NCBI RefSeq assembly: GCF_008704715.1
Contig: NZ_CP023689.1
Span: forward strand, 6,572,001 to 6,636,000
From: Streptomyces chartreusis
Lineage (GTDB): Bacteria; Actinomycetota; Actinomycetes; Streptomycetales; Streptomycetaceae
Direction: 5' to 3'
DNA length: 64,000 nucleotides
Part shown: in pieces, positions 15,025-23,849 of the stretch
Layout of the letters: every line of letters starts with the position of its first letter
Position numbering within the stretch: the stretch's first letter is position 1
Position numbers and translations under genes: made by a program
Notes under the pieces: generated by a model
The model's input: only the letters and a program-made list of their open reading frames with translations
What the model was told of the DNA's origin: nothing
The model's database searches: none

Positions 15025-16899
15025 TTGAGCGACACACAGACACTGATCGAGAACCGTCCGCCGAGCGTGGCGACCCTCTTCCTGGAGCGCGTGGCCGCCA
15101 CGCCGGACGCCGAGGCGTACCGCTATCCGGTGCCGGCGGCCTCGGGGCAGGGGCCCGACGAGTGGAAGTCGCTGAGCTGGGGGCAGGCGTCCGAGCGGGT
15201 CTACGCCATCGCGGCCGGGCTCATCGAGCTGGGCGTCCAGGCCGAGCAGCGCGTCGCCCTGGCCTCCTCGACCCGGATCGAGTGGATACTGGCCGACCTG
15301 GGCATCATGTGCGCCGGTGCCGCGACGACCACCGTCTACCCGCAGACCAACGCCGAGGAGTCGGCGTTCATCCTCTCCGACTCCGAGAGCCGGGTGCTGA
15401 TCGCCGAGGATGCCGCCCAGGTGGCCAAGGCGCTGGAGAAGCGCGCCGAGCTGCCGAACCTGACCCATGTCGTCGTCGTCGACGCGGCCGGTGTCGAGAC
15501 CGGTGACTGGGTGCTCAGCCTCGCCGAGCTGGAGGCCCGCGGCGCGGCCCGGCTCGAGAAGGACCCGGAGCTGATCAAGCAGCGGGTCGGCGCGATCACC
15601 AAGGACCAGCTGGCCACCCTGATCTACACCTCCGGCACCACCGGCCGCCCCAAGGGCGTACGGCTGCCGCACGACAACTGGTCGTACATGGCGAAGGCGA
15701 TCGCCGCGACCGGCCTGGTCGGCGCGGAGGACGTGCAGTACCTGTGGCTGCCGCTCGCGCACGTCTTCGGCAAGGTGCTCACCTCCGGCCAGATCGAGGT
15801 CGGCCACGTCACGGCGGTCGACGGCCGTGTCGACAAGATCATCGAGAATCTGCCGGTCGTGCAGCCGACGTACATGGCCGCCGTGCCGCGCATCTTCGAG
15901 AAGGTCTACAACGGGGTCGCCGCCAAGGCCCGCGCCGGCGGCGGCGCCAAGTACAAGATCTTCCAGTGGGCCGCCGAGGTCGCCCGCGAGTACGCCAAGG
16001 TCACCCAGGACAACTTCCGGCGCACCGGCACCCACTCCGCGCCGTTCGGCCTGGCCGCCAAGCACAAGGTCGCCGACACGCTCGTGTACGCCAAGATCCG
16101 TGAGGCCTTCGGCGGCAACCTGCGCGCCTGTGTCTCCGGTTCGGCCGCGCTCGCGCCGGAGATCGGCTACTTCTTCGCCGGCGCCGGCATCCACATCCTG
16201 GAGGGCTACGGCCTCACCGAGTCCTCGGCCGCGTCCTTCGTGAACCCGGGCGAGGCCTACCGCACCGGCACGGTCGGCAAGCCGTTGCCCGGTACCGAGG
16301 TCCGTATCGCCGACGACGGCGAGATCCTGCTGCGCGGGCCCGGCATCATGGAGGGCTACCACGGACTGCCCGACAAGACCGCCGAGGTGCTGGAGAGCGA
16401 CGGCTGGTTCCACACCGGCGACATCGGCGAGCTGTCCCCCGACGGCTACCTGCGCATCACCGACCGCAAGAAGGACCTCATCAAGACGTCCGGCGGCAAG
16501 TACATCGCGCCCGCCGAGGTCGAGGGCCAGTTCAAGGCGGTCTGCCCGTACGTCTCCAACATCCTGGTGCACGGCGCCGACCGGAACTTCTGCACGGCGC
16601 TGATCGCGCTGGACGAGGTCGCGATCCAGGCGTGGGCCGAGGAGAACGGGCTGTCCGGGAAGCCGTACGCGGAGATCGTGGCCGCGCCGGCCACCGTCGA
16701 GATGGTCGACGGCTACGTCAGGAAGCTCAACGAGGGCCTTCAGAAGTGGCAGACGATCAAGAAGTTCCGGCTGCTGCCGCGGGACCTCGATGTGGAGCAC
16801 GGTGAGATCACGCCGAGCCTGAAGCTGAAGCGCCCCGTGGTGGAGCGTGAGTACAAGGCGCTCATCGAGGAGATGTACGCCGGCACCCGCGAAGCGTAG
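15025..16899 (+). CDS. Long-chain fatty acid-CoA ligase (AMP-forming)
   Basis: The gene encodes 624 residues. It activates fatty acids to acyl-CoA through an acyl-adenylate. The AMP-binding P-loop is LIYTSGTTGRPKGV; GYGLTESSA, GWFHTGDIGEL and DRKKDLIKTSGGKYIAP are the A4, A7/A8 and A8-A10 signatures of the long-chain (FadD15-like) subfamily. The TTG start is supported by GGAGG 5 nt upstream. It is transcribed alone from a region with a palindrome and tandem repeats that may carry lipid-responsive control. Confidence 0.93.
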   Translation: MSDTQTLIENRPPSVATLFLERVAATPDAEAYRYPVPAASGQGPDEWKSLSWGQASERVYAIAAGLIELGVQAEQRVALASSTRIEWILADLGIMCAGAATTTVYPQTNAEESAFILSDSESRVLIAEDAAQVAKALEKRAELPNLTHVVVVDAAGVETGDWVLSLAELEARGAARLEKDPELIKQRVGAITKDQLATLIYTSGTTGRPKGVRLPHDNWSYMAKAIAATGLVGAEDVQYLWLPLAHVFGKVLTSGQIEVGHVTAVDGRVDKIIENLPVVQPTYMAAVPRIFEKVYNGVAAKARAGGGAKYKIFQWAAEVAREYAKVTQDNFRRTGTHSAPFGLAAKHKVADTLVYAKIREAFGGNLRACVSGSAALAPEIGYFFAGAGIHILEGYGLTESSAASFVNPGEAYRTGTVGKPLPGTEVRIADDGEILLRGPGIMEGYHGLPDKTAEVLESDGWFHTGDIGELSPDGYLRITDRKKDLIKTSGGKYIAPAEVEGQFKAVCPYVSNILVHGADRNFCTALIALDEVAIQAWAEENGLSGKPYAEIVAAPATVEMVDGYVRKLNEGLQKWQTIKKFRLLPRDLDVEHGEITPSLKLKRPVVEREYKALIEEMYAGTREA

Positions 16900-16938
16900 G
16901 GGAGGGCGGGGGACTGCGTCGCGGCTGCCGGTAGGCGG

Positions 16939-16973
16939 TGGCTGGTCGCGCAGTTCCCCGCGCCCCTTCAGGG
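16939..16973. repeat. Dispersed Streptomyces hairpin repeat, copy 1
   Basis: TGGCTGGTCGCGCAGTTCCC followed by CGCGCCCCTTCAGGG. The same core occurs at 35469-35495 in inverted orientation and at 62529-62574 as a complete hairpin. It lies between two converging genes. Confidence 0.65.
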
Positions 16974-16987
16974 CACGACGCGCCGCC

Positions 16988-17548
16988 CTAGCCGACGAGC
17001 CCGCGTATCTCGTGGACCCTTGCGCGCAGGTCCGTCAGGTCCGGGGCGGTGTCGTCGGACAACTGGTCCGCCAGGGCCGCCAGTCGGGTGCTCAGCTGCT
17101 TGCTCTGGATGTGCTCGCGGCTGAGCAGATGCTCCAACTGCCTGTTCTTGCGGTACAGATCCAGGAACACCGAGACCTTCGCGCGCAGCACCCACGGGTC
17201 GAACGGCTTGGTCAGATAGTCGGCCGCCCCGGTGGCGTAGCCGCGGAAGGCATAGCCGGGCTCGTCCTCAGCGCCGGTCAGGAAGATGATCGGGACGTCC
17301 TTGGTCTGGTCGAGCCGTTTGATGTTCGCGGCCGTCTCGAAGCCGTCCATGCCCGGCATCCGGACGTCGAGCAGGACCAGGGCGAAGCGCTGCCGCAGCA
17401 GCGCCTTCATGGCTTCCTCGCCCGAACGCGCGCGGATGAGCGGCTCGTTGAGGGACCCCAGGACGGCCTCCAGCGCGATCAGGTTGTCCTCCATGTCGTC
17501 GACCAGGAGGATGCCGGCACGCTCGTCGGTCGTTGCCTCAGCGATCAT
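16988..17548 (-). CDS. Response regulator, receiver domain with coiled C-terminal tail
   Basis: The gene encodes 186 residues. Residues about 12-128 form a receiver domain: acidic pocket VDDMED, phospho-acceptor D61 in LVLLDVRMPGMDG, conserved T in FLTGAED and K in LTKPFD. The last ~55 residues are helical (HLLSREHIQSKQLSTRLAALADQL) without a DNA-binding domain, so the output is probably protein-protein. It starts 12 bp after the poly-HAMP hybrid kinase gene and is cotranscribed with it, which makes that kinase its likely partner. Confidence 0.88.
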   Translation of the reverse strand: MIAEATTDERAGILLVDDMEDNLIALEAVLGSLNEPLIRARSGEEAMKALLRQRFALVLLDVRMPGMDGFETAANIKRLDQTKDVPIIFLTGAEDEPGYAFRGYATGAADYLTKPFDPWVLRAKVSVFLDLYRKNRQLEHLLSREHIQSKQLSTRLAALADQLSDDTAPDLTDLRARVHEIRGLVG

Positions 17549-17560
17549 GGTGAAGTGGCC

Positions 17561-20500
17561 TCATTCGGTGATGGTCGGCGGGACCTCGTCCTCCTCGGAA
17601 GCGTCCGGTCCCGGTACTGCGGTGTCGTCCGGGCCGGCGGAACGGCCCTCCGGCTGCGTGACCTCGGGGTCCAGGAGGTCGCAGACGACGGTGAGGAGCT
17701 GATCCACGTCCACCGGCTTCGGAACGTAGTCGTTGGCGCCCCGGGCGATGGACTTCTCCCGGTCTCCGGGCATGGCCTTCGCGGTCAGCGCGACGATGGG
17801 GAGATGGGCCCAGCGCGGTGTGCGCCGGATGGCGGAGATCGTCTCATACCCATCCATCTCCGGCATCATGATGTCCATCAGGACGAGTTCGACGTCCGGT
17901 GTGCGCTCCAGCGTCTCGATGCCCTCGCGGCCGTTCTCCGCGTACAGCACCGGCATGCCGACCCGGCCCAGCACATGGGTCAGCGCGAAGACGTTGCGGA
18001 TGTCGTCGTCCACGATCAGCACCCGCCGGCCCGGCAGCACCTGGCCCGCCCGGCCGGTCTGCCACGCCTCCAGCTTGGTCGGCGTGGGCCATGAGTCGTC
18101 CGTGTCGTGGGCGGCCGCGTACGGCTCGGTCGACAGCTGCTCCGGCACCGGCAGCGGCCGGTCCTCGGGCACCGGCCCGGTCGCCGGGTGACCGGGGCTG
18201 ACGACGGGGACGTACAGCGTGAACGTGGAGCCCTTGCCGGGCTCGCTCTCGGCGACGATACGGCCGCCCAGCAGGCCCGCGATCTCACGGCTGATGGACA
18301 GACCGAGTCCCGTGCCGCCGTACTTGCGGTTGGTGGTGCCGTCGGCCTGCTGGAACGCCTCGAAGATCACCGGGAGTTTCTCCCGCGCGATGCCGATGCC
18401 GGTGTCGGAGACCGCGAAGGCGATCACCTCGTCGCTCTCACGCACGTAGTGGTGCTCGGGGTCCTTCAGCCGGCCCACCCGCAGCTCCACCCGGCCCGTC
18501 GCGGTGAACTTGATCGCGTTGGACAGCAGGTTGCGCAGGATCTGCTGGAGGCGCTGCTCGTCGGAGTACATCTCGCGCGGCACGTCCTCGCCCACCGACA
18601 CCTCGAAGGCGAGCCCGCGGTCCAGGGTGAGCGGGCGGAACGTGGCGTGGACGTAGTCGAGGAGTTTGATCAGCGGCAGCTTCTTCGGACGTACGTCCAT
18701 CCGGCCCGCCTCGATCTTCGACAGGTCCAGGATGTCGTTGATCAGCTGGAGCAGGTCCGAGCCGGAGCGGTGGATCGTCGTCGCGAACTGGACCTCCTGG
18801 TCGGAGAGATGGCCGTCCGGGTTGTCGGAGAGCAGGCGCGCCAGGATCAGCAGGGAGTTCAGCGGGGTGCGCAGCTCGTGCGACATGTTCGCCAGGAACT
18901 CCGACTTGTACTGCGACGACGTCGCCAGCAGCGCCGCCTTCTCCTCCAGCTCGGCGTTCGAGCGCTGCAACTCCGCCTGCTGCATCTGGAGTTCGTCGGA
19001 GCGTTCCTGGAGCTGCATGGCCAGGCGCTGGGACTCGCCGAGCAGGGACTCCGTACGGGAGTTGGCGATGATCGTGTTGATCGCGACGGCGATGGTGTTC
19101 ACGAACTGGTCGAAGAACGCCAGGTGCACATCGGAGAAGCGGGAGAACGACGCCAGCTCGATCACGCCGAGGAGTTTGTCCTCGAACAGGATCGGGATGA
19201 TGACGACGCTCGTGGGCGCCGCCTCGCCCAGCCCGCTGTTGATCTTGATGTAGTCCGGCGGGGCCTCCTCGACGAGGATCCGCTTCTTCTCGCGTGCCGC
19301 CTGCTGGACCAGTCCGTGCACAGGGAGGCCGCCGGTCTCGACGGTCGCGCCCTGCGCCGAGCCGTACCCGGCGATGAACGCGAGCCCCTTGGTCGGAACG
19401 GTCGTGCGCAGCGAGGCGCTCTCCTCGTCCGGGTCGGCCAGGAAGAACGCGCCGTACTGCGCGTTCACGAGCGGCGTGAGCTCGCGCAGCAGCAGGTCGG
19501 CGACCTCCATCAGGTCGCGGTGGCCCTGCATCAGGGCGGCCAGGCGGGCCAGGTTCGATTCCAGCCAGTCCTTGGCGCGGGTCGTCTCGCGCAGGTTGGA
19601 CACCATCAGGTTGATGTTGTCCTTCAGTTCGGCGACCTCGCCGCGCGTCTCCACGGTGATCGAGCGGGACATGTCGCCCTGGGCCACGGCGGAGGCGACC
19701 TCGGCGATCGCGCGGACCTGGGTGGTCAGGTTCGACGCCAGCTCGTTCACGTTCGTCGTCAGGCGCTTCCAGGTGCCGTACACGCCCTCCACCCGCGCTT
19801 GGCCGCCGAGCTGGCCCTCGGAACCCACCTCGCGGGCCACGCGGGTGACCTCGGAGGAGAAGGAGGAGAGGGTGTCGACCATGGTGTTGATGGCCGTCTT
19901 CAGCTCCAGGATCTCGCCGCGCGCGTCCACGTCGATCTTCTTGGAGAGGTCGCCGTTGGCGACGGCGGTGGTGACCTGGGCGATGTTCCGCACCTGGGAT
20001 GTGAGGTTGTCGGCCATGTAGTTGACGTTGTCGGTCAGGTCCCGCCAGACGCCGGAGACGCCCAGCACCTGTGCACGGCCGCCGAGCCGGCCGTCGGTGC
20101 CGACCTCGCGGGCCACCCGGGTGACCTCGTCGGCGAAGGCGCGCAGCTGCTGCACCATCGTGTTGACGGTGTCCTTCAGCTCCAGGATCTCGCCGCGCGC
20201 GTCGACGGTGATCTTCTTCGACAGGTCGCCGTTGGCCACGGCCGTCGTCACCTGGGCGATGTTGCGGACCTGCGAGGTCAGGTTCAGGGCCATGAAGTTG
20301 ACGTTGTCGGTGAGGTCCTTCCAGACCCCGGAGACGCCCCGGACCTGGGCCTGACCGCCGAGGTTTCCTTCGGTGCCGACCTCTCGGGCGACGCGGGTGA
20401 CCTCGTCGGCGAAGGCGGAGAGCTGGTCGACCATCGTGTTGATGGTCGACTTCAGCTCCAGGATCTCGCCCTTCGCCTCGACGGTGATCTTCTTGCCGAG

Positions 20501-21730
20501 GTCGCCCTGGGCCACCGCGGTGGAGACCAGGGCGATGTTGCGGACCTGCGAAGTGAGGTTGTCCGCCATGAAGTTGACGTTGTCGGTGAGGTCCTTCCAG
20601 ACCCCGGAGACACCGCGCACCTGGGCCCGGCCGCCGAGGTTTCCTTCGGTGCCGACCTCTCGGGCGACGCGGGTGACCTCGTCGGCGAAGGCGGAGAGCT
20701 GGTCGACCATCGTGTTGATGGTCGACTTCAGCTCCAGGATCTCGCCCTGGGCGTCCACCGTGATCTTCTGCGACAGGTCGCCGTTGGCCACCGCTGTCGT
20801 CACCTGGGCGATGTTGCGGACCTGCGAGGTGAGGTTCGACGCCATGAAGTTGACGTTGTCGGTGAGGTCCTTCCACACGCCCGAGACGCCCCGCACCTGG
20901 GCCCGCCCGCCCAGCTGCCCCTCCGTGCCGACCTCGCGGGCGACGCGGGTGACCTCGTCGGCGAACGCGGAGAGCTGGTCCACCATCGTGTTGACGGTCA
21001 GCTTCAGTTCGAGCAGCTCGCCGGTCGCCTCGACGGTGACCGTACGGGTCAGATCGCCGCGGGCCACGGCCGTCGTCACCGCGGCGATGTCACGCACCTG
21101 TGCCGTCAGCCGGGACGCCATCGCGTTGACGGCCTCGGTCACGTCCCGCCAACTGCCCGACAGGCCCGTCACCTTGGCCCGTCCGCCGAGCCGGCCCTCG
21201 GTGCCCACCTCGCGGGCCACGCGGGTGACCTCGCCGGTGAACAGGGAGAGCTGGTCGACCATCTTGTTCACGGCCCGGCCCAGACGGCGCAGGTCGCCGC
21301 GTAACTGACGGGTGCCGTCGTGCAGATCGACGCGCTGGGTGAGGTCGCCGCCGGCCACCGCGTCAAGGACGCGCGTGGCGTTGGCCGCAGGGGCCACCAG
21401 GGCGTCGAGCAGATGGTTGACGTCGTTGACGCGGGTCGTCCAGTCGCCCTGGCCCGGGCTGGCCGAGAGCCGCTCGTCGAGCCTGCCGTGCCGGATCAAC
21501 TCCCGTTTGACGCGCTGCACTTCCGTGTTGAAGTGCGTACTGCGGTCCATGATCTGGTTGAAGACCGCCGTCAGCTCGGCCACCACTCCCTCATCGGTCT
21601 CCGGGAGACGGCGGAAGTCCCCGTCCCGGGCCGCGGTCATCGCGGCAAGCAGGGGGCGCAGATCCGATGCTCGAATTTGACCGTCTTTCTGTCCTTCTTC
21701 GAGCACACGCGTAGCACTGTTCTCACTCAT
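17561..21730 (-). CDS. Soluble poly-HAMP hybrid sensor histidine kinase
   Basis: The gene encodes 1389 residues with no membrane segment. Order: N-terminal helical region (1-110); poly-HAMP array (about 110-720) with six near-identical ~92-residue units, each containing EVTRVAREVG, GVSGVWKDLTDNVN and GEILELK; GAF domain (about 740-900); coiled coil; HisKA with phospho-acceptor H951 in NMSHELRTPLN; HATPase with NAIKF, DTGIGI and GGTGLGL; receiver domain with D1286 in LVLMDIMMPEMDG. This is the group III layout known from fungal osmosensing kinases and bacterial relatives. The ATG at 21730 is followed by MSENSATRV. The operon partner is the response regulator, and the SpoIIE phosphatase is divergent. 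Confidence 0.92.
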   Translation of the reverse strand: MSENSATRVLEEGQKDGQIRASDLRPLLAAMTAARDGDFRRLPETDEGVVAELTAVFNQIMDRSTHFNTEVQRVKRELIRHGRLDERLSASPGQGDWTTRVNDVNHLLDALVAPAANATRVLDAVAGGDLTQRVDLHDGTRQLRGDLRRLGRAVNKMVDQLSLFTGEVTRVAREVGTEGRLGGRAKVTGLSGSWRDVTEAVNAMASRLTAQVRDIAAVTTAVARGDLTRTVTVEATGELLELKLTVNTMVDQLSAFADEVTRVAREVGTEGQLGGRAQVRGVSGVWKDLTDNVNFMASNLTSQVRNIAQVTTAVANGDLSQKITVDAQGEILELKSTINTMVDQLSAFADEVTRVAREVGTEGNLGGRAQVRGVSGVWKDLTDNVNFMADNLTSQVRNIALVSTAVAQGDLGKKITVEAKGEILELKSTINTMVDQLSAFADEVTRVAREVGTEGNLGGQAQVRGVSGVWKDLTDNVNFMALNLTSQVRNIAQVTTAVANGDLSKKITVDARGEILELKDTVNTMVQQLRAFADEVTRVAREVGTDGRLGGRAQVLGVSGVWRDLTDNVNYMADNLTSQVRNIAQVTTAVANGDLSKKIDVDARGEILELKTAINTMVDTLSSFSSEVTRVAREVGSEGQLGGQARVEGVYGTWKRLTTNVNELASNLTTQVRAIAEVASAVAQGDMSRSITVETRGEVAELKDNINLMVSNLRETTRAKDWLESNLARLAALMQGHRDLMEVADLLLRELTPLVNAQYGAFFLADPDEESASLRTTVPTKGLAFIAGYGSAQGATVETGGLPVHGLVQQAAREKKRILVEEAPPDYIKINSGLGEAAPTSVVIIPILFEDKLLGVIELASFSRFSDVHLAFFDQFVNTIAVAINTIIANSRTESLLGESQRLAMQLQERSDELQMQQAELQRSNAELEEKAALLATSSQYKSEFLANMSHELRTPLNSLLILARLLSDNPDGHLSDQEVQFATTIHRSGSDLLQLINDILDLSKIEAGRMDVRPKKLPLIKLLDYVHATFRPLTLDRGLAFEVSVGEDVPREMYSDEQRLQQILRNLLSNAIKFTATGRVELRVGRLKDPEHHYVRESDEVIAFAVSDTGIGIAREKLPVIFEAFQQADGTTNRKYGGTGLGLSISREIAGLLGGRIVAESEPGKGSTFTLYVPVVSPGHPATGPVPEDRPLPVPEQLSTEPYAAAHDTDDSWPTPTKLEAWQTGRAGQVLPGRRVLIVDDDIRNVFALTHVLGRVGMPVLYAENGREGIETLERTPDVELVLMDIMMPEMDGYETISAIRRTPRWAHLPIVALTAKAMPGDREKSIARGANDYVPKPVDVDQLLTVVCDLLDPEVTQPEGRSAGPDDTAVPGPDASEEDEVPPTITE
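19560..21245 (-). repeat. Array of ~276-bp coding repeats (poly-HAMP)
   Basis: Six in-frame units of 92 codons each, with stretches of 100 bp or more that are identical or nearly so between units (for example about 20370-20480 against 20640-20750). This makes the array prone to unequal crossing-over and assembly collapse. Confidence 0.8.
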
Positions 21731-21832
21731 GGCGGCCCACTTCGGTAACTCGGTGCTTATGGGCGCGGCCAGTCTGTCACTCTGTCGGCGTCGACTGAGG
21801 CGTATTCGTCCGAACCGCTCGGGGAGCTGTAC

Positions 21833-23806
21833 ATGGGGGCCATTCCGGTGCAACGGGAGACCATCACCCGTGCCTGCGATGCGCCTGCGCCCGGAAACGA
21901 GTGCGCGCAGACCCGCACCGTCCTCCCCGGCAGCCCCCTCTCCCCGGGCTCCGCCCGCACCCTCGTGCGCGCCGCCCTCGACGACTGGGCCTCCTCCGGA
22001 CTCCCCGGCACCGAGCACCTGAGCGAGCGGCTCCTCGACGACGCCGTCGTGGCCGTCAGCGAACTCGTCACCAACGCCGTCGTGCACGCCGGCACCGAGG
22101 TCGAGCTCAGCTGCCGACTGGAGGAGGACGGCGCCCTCCTCGTCGAGGTCCTGGACCACCACCCCTCACGCGCCCCGCGCGACGGGGAGCTGGAGGCGCC
22201 GTACGAGACGCCGGAGTACGGGCGCGGGCTGCGGCTGGTGTCCCGGCTCGCGGAGTCCTGGGGCGTCACCTACCGCACCGGCGCCAAGACCGTGTGGGCG
22301 CGGCTGCCCGCCGAGGACCCGGTGCCGCTCAAGGACGACATCGAGGCGTACGCCGAGGAACGCGCGCTGGAGCGCGGGCTGCGGGTCGCCGAGATCCTCG
22401 CCCCGGAGCCTCCCCCGCTCTCGAATCCGCTCGAGCGGGGGTACCCCCATCGGGCCGAGCGCGAGCGGGACTGGCTCAACCGGGGCGCCCTGTCCTTCCT
22501 CGCCGAGGCCTCCGACCTGCTCGCCGGGCAGCTCGACGAGAACCTCGTCGCCGCGCTCGCCGGCCAGCTGATCGTGCCGAGGCTCGCGGACTGGTGCGCG
22601 GTCTGGCTGGAGGACGAGGTCGCCGGGCGCTGGGGTTACGCCCGCTCCGGCGACGGGGACAGCGGCGGGGGCTGGGCCGTGGACGGCATCGCCGGGACCG
22701 GGCCCCGGCTCGCCCGGGTCTGGCACGGCTCCGAGAACCTCATCGAGGAACTGCGCCGGGCCCTGGAGAAGGAGCCGCCGCTGCCGCCCGACAACCACCG
22801 CACCGGGCCCGTCGCCTATCCCTGGCCCGGTGACGCGCTCGGCCGGCGCCAGGAGCACGGCACCGCGCTCGCGTACCGCCTCATCGCCGGCGGCCACCCG
22901 CTGGGCACGCTGGTCATCGGGCGGGCCGACCTCCTGCGCTTCCCCGACGAGGTCACCGGACTGGTCGAGGACCTCAGCCGCCGGGTCGCCCTCGCCATCG
23001 GCGCGGCCCGCCAGTACGCCCGGCAGGCCACCATCAGCCGGGTCCTGCAGCGCGGACTGCTGCCCGGCGCCGTCGCGGAGATCCCCGGCGTGGCCAGCGC
23101 GCTGGTGTACGAGCCGTGCGACAAGGGCGGTCCCAGCGGCGACTTCTACGACCTCTTCCCGGCCCGCGACGGCCGCTGGTGCTTCGCCATCGGCGACGTC
23201 CAGGGCAAGGGCCCCGAGGCGGCCGTGGTGATCGGCATCGCACGGCCCTGGCTGCGGCTCCTCGCCCGCGAGGGCTACCGCGTCTCCGACGTCCTGGACC
23301 GCCTCAACCAGCTCCTCCTCGACGACGCCACGGAGGCCGCGGACGCCGCCGCCCGCGCCCTCGTCGGCCCGGCGGCGCCCGGCGACGGCCCGCAGACCCG
23401 GTTCCTGTCCCTGCTCTACGGCGAGCTCACGCCCTTCGAGGGCGGCATCCGCTGCACCCTCGCCTCCGCCGGCCATCCGCTGCCACTGCTCCTCGGCGCG
23501 GACGGCGAGGTCCACACCGCCGCCCAGCCGCAGACCCTCCTCGGGGTCGTCGAGGACGCGACGTACACCAGCGAGACCTTCGAGCTGCGCTCCGGCGACA
23601 CCCTGCTGTGCGTGACCGACGGCGTCACCGAGCGGCGCAGCGGTACCCGCCAGTTCGACGACGGCGACGGCCTCGCGACCGCGCTCGCGGGGTGCACGGG
23701 CCTGAACGCCCAGCTGATCGCGGAACGGATCCGCCGCCTCGTGCACGAGTTCGGCGGCCGCCCGCCCGAGGACGACCTGGCGCTGCTGGTGCTCCAGGCC
23801 GAGTGA
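21833..23806 (+). CDS. SpoIIE-type PP2C phosphatase with N-terminal ATPase and GAF domains
   Basis: The gene encodes 657 residues. Residues about 35-170 are a HATPase of the RsbW anti-sigma kinase type (VSELVTNAVVHAG, then YGRGLRLVSRLAESWG). Residues about 210-390 are GAF-like. Residues about 400-657 are a SpoIIE PP2C phosphatase with GDFYDLF, GDVQGKGPEAA, ASAGHPLPLLL and VTDGVTERR. The protein therefore combines kinase-like and phosphatase modules that act on STAS anti-anti-sigma factors in partner-switching control. GGGGAG lies 6 nt before the ATG. A 42-bp dispersed repeat is inserted in frame (22409-22450), adding about 14 residues between the first two domains. It is divergent from the poly-HAMP kinase. 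Confidence 0.9.
   Translation: MGAIPVQRETITRACDAPAPGNECAQTRTVLPGSPLSPGSARTLVRAALDDWASSGLPGTEHLSERLLDDAVVAVSELVTNAVVHAGTEVELSCRLEEDGALLVEVLDHHPSRAPRDGELEAPYETPEYGRGLRLVSRLAESWGVTYRTGAKTVWARLPAEDPVPLKDDIEAYAEERALERGLRVAEILAPEPPPLSNPLERGYPHRAERERDWLNRGALSFLAEASDLLAGQLDENLVAALAGQLIVPRLADWCAVWLEDEVAGRWGYARSGDGDSGGGWAVDGIAGTGPRLARVWHGSENLIEELRRALEKEPPLPPDNHRTGPVAYPWPGDALGRRQEHGTALAYRLIAGGHPLGTLVIGRADLLRFPDEVTGLVEDLSRRVALAIGAARQYARQATISRVLQRGLLPGAVAEIPGVASALVYEPCDKGGPSGDFYDLFPARDGRWCFAIGDVQGKGPEAAVVIGIARPWLRLLAREGYRVSDVLDRLNQLLLDDATEAADAAARALVGPAAPGDGPQTRFLSLLYGELTPFEGGIRCTLASAGHPLPLLLGADGEVHTAAQPQTLLGVVEDATYTSETFELRSGDTLLCVTDGVTERRSGTRQFDDGDGLATALAGCTGLNAQLIAERIRRLVHEFGGRPPEDDLALLVLQAE
22409..22450 (+). 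repeat. 42-bp dispersed repeat inside the SpoIIE phosphatase gene
   Basis: The sequence begins CCTCCCCCGCTCTCG and ends GGTACCCCCAT, with CCCCCGCTC/GAGCGGGGG forming a hairpin. It is 42 bp (14 codons) and keeps the reading frame. Relatives of the same length occur at 38732-38773 and 44661-44702. Confidence 0.7.
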
Positions 23807-23849
23807 CCGACGGGGAGGGACACCCGCTCAGTACGGGACAATGGAACCC

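Noticed and set aside
14899..16800. 633-codon open frame on the minus strand
   Set aside because: Antisense shadow of the acyl-CoA ligase gene.
18107..21304. 1065-codon open frame on the plus strand opposite the poly-HAMP kinase
   Set aside because: Antisense shadow; the apparent repeats come from the kinase repeats read on the other strand.
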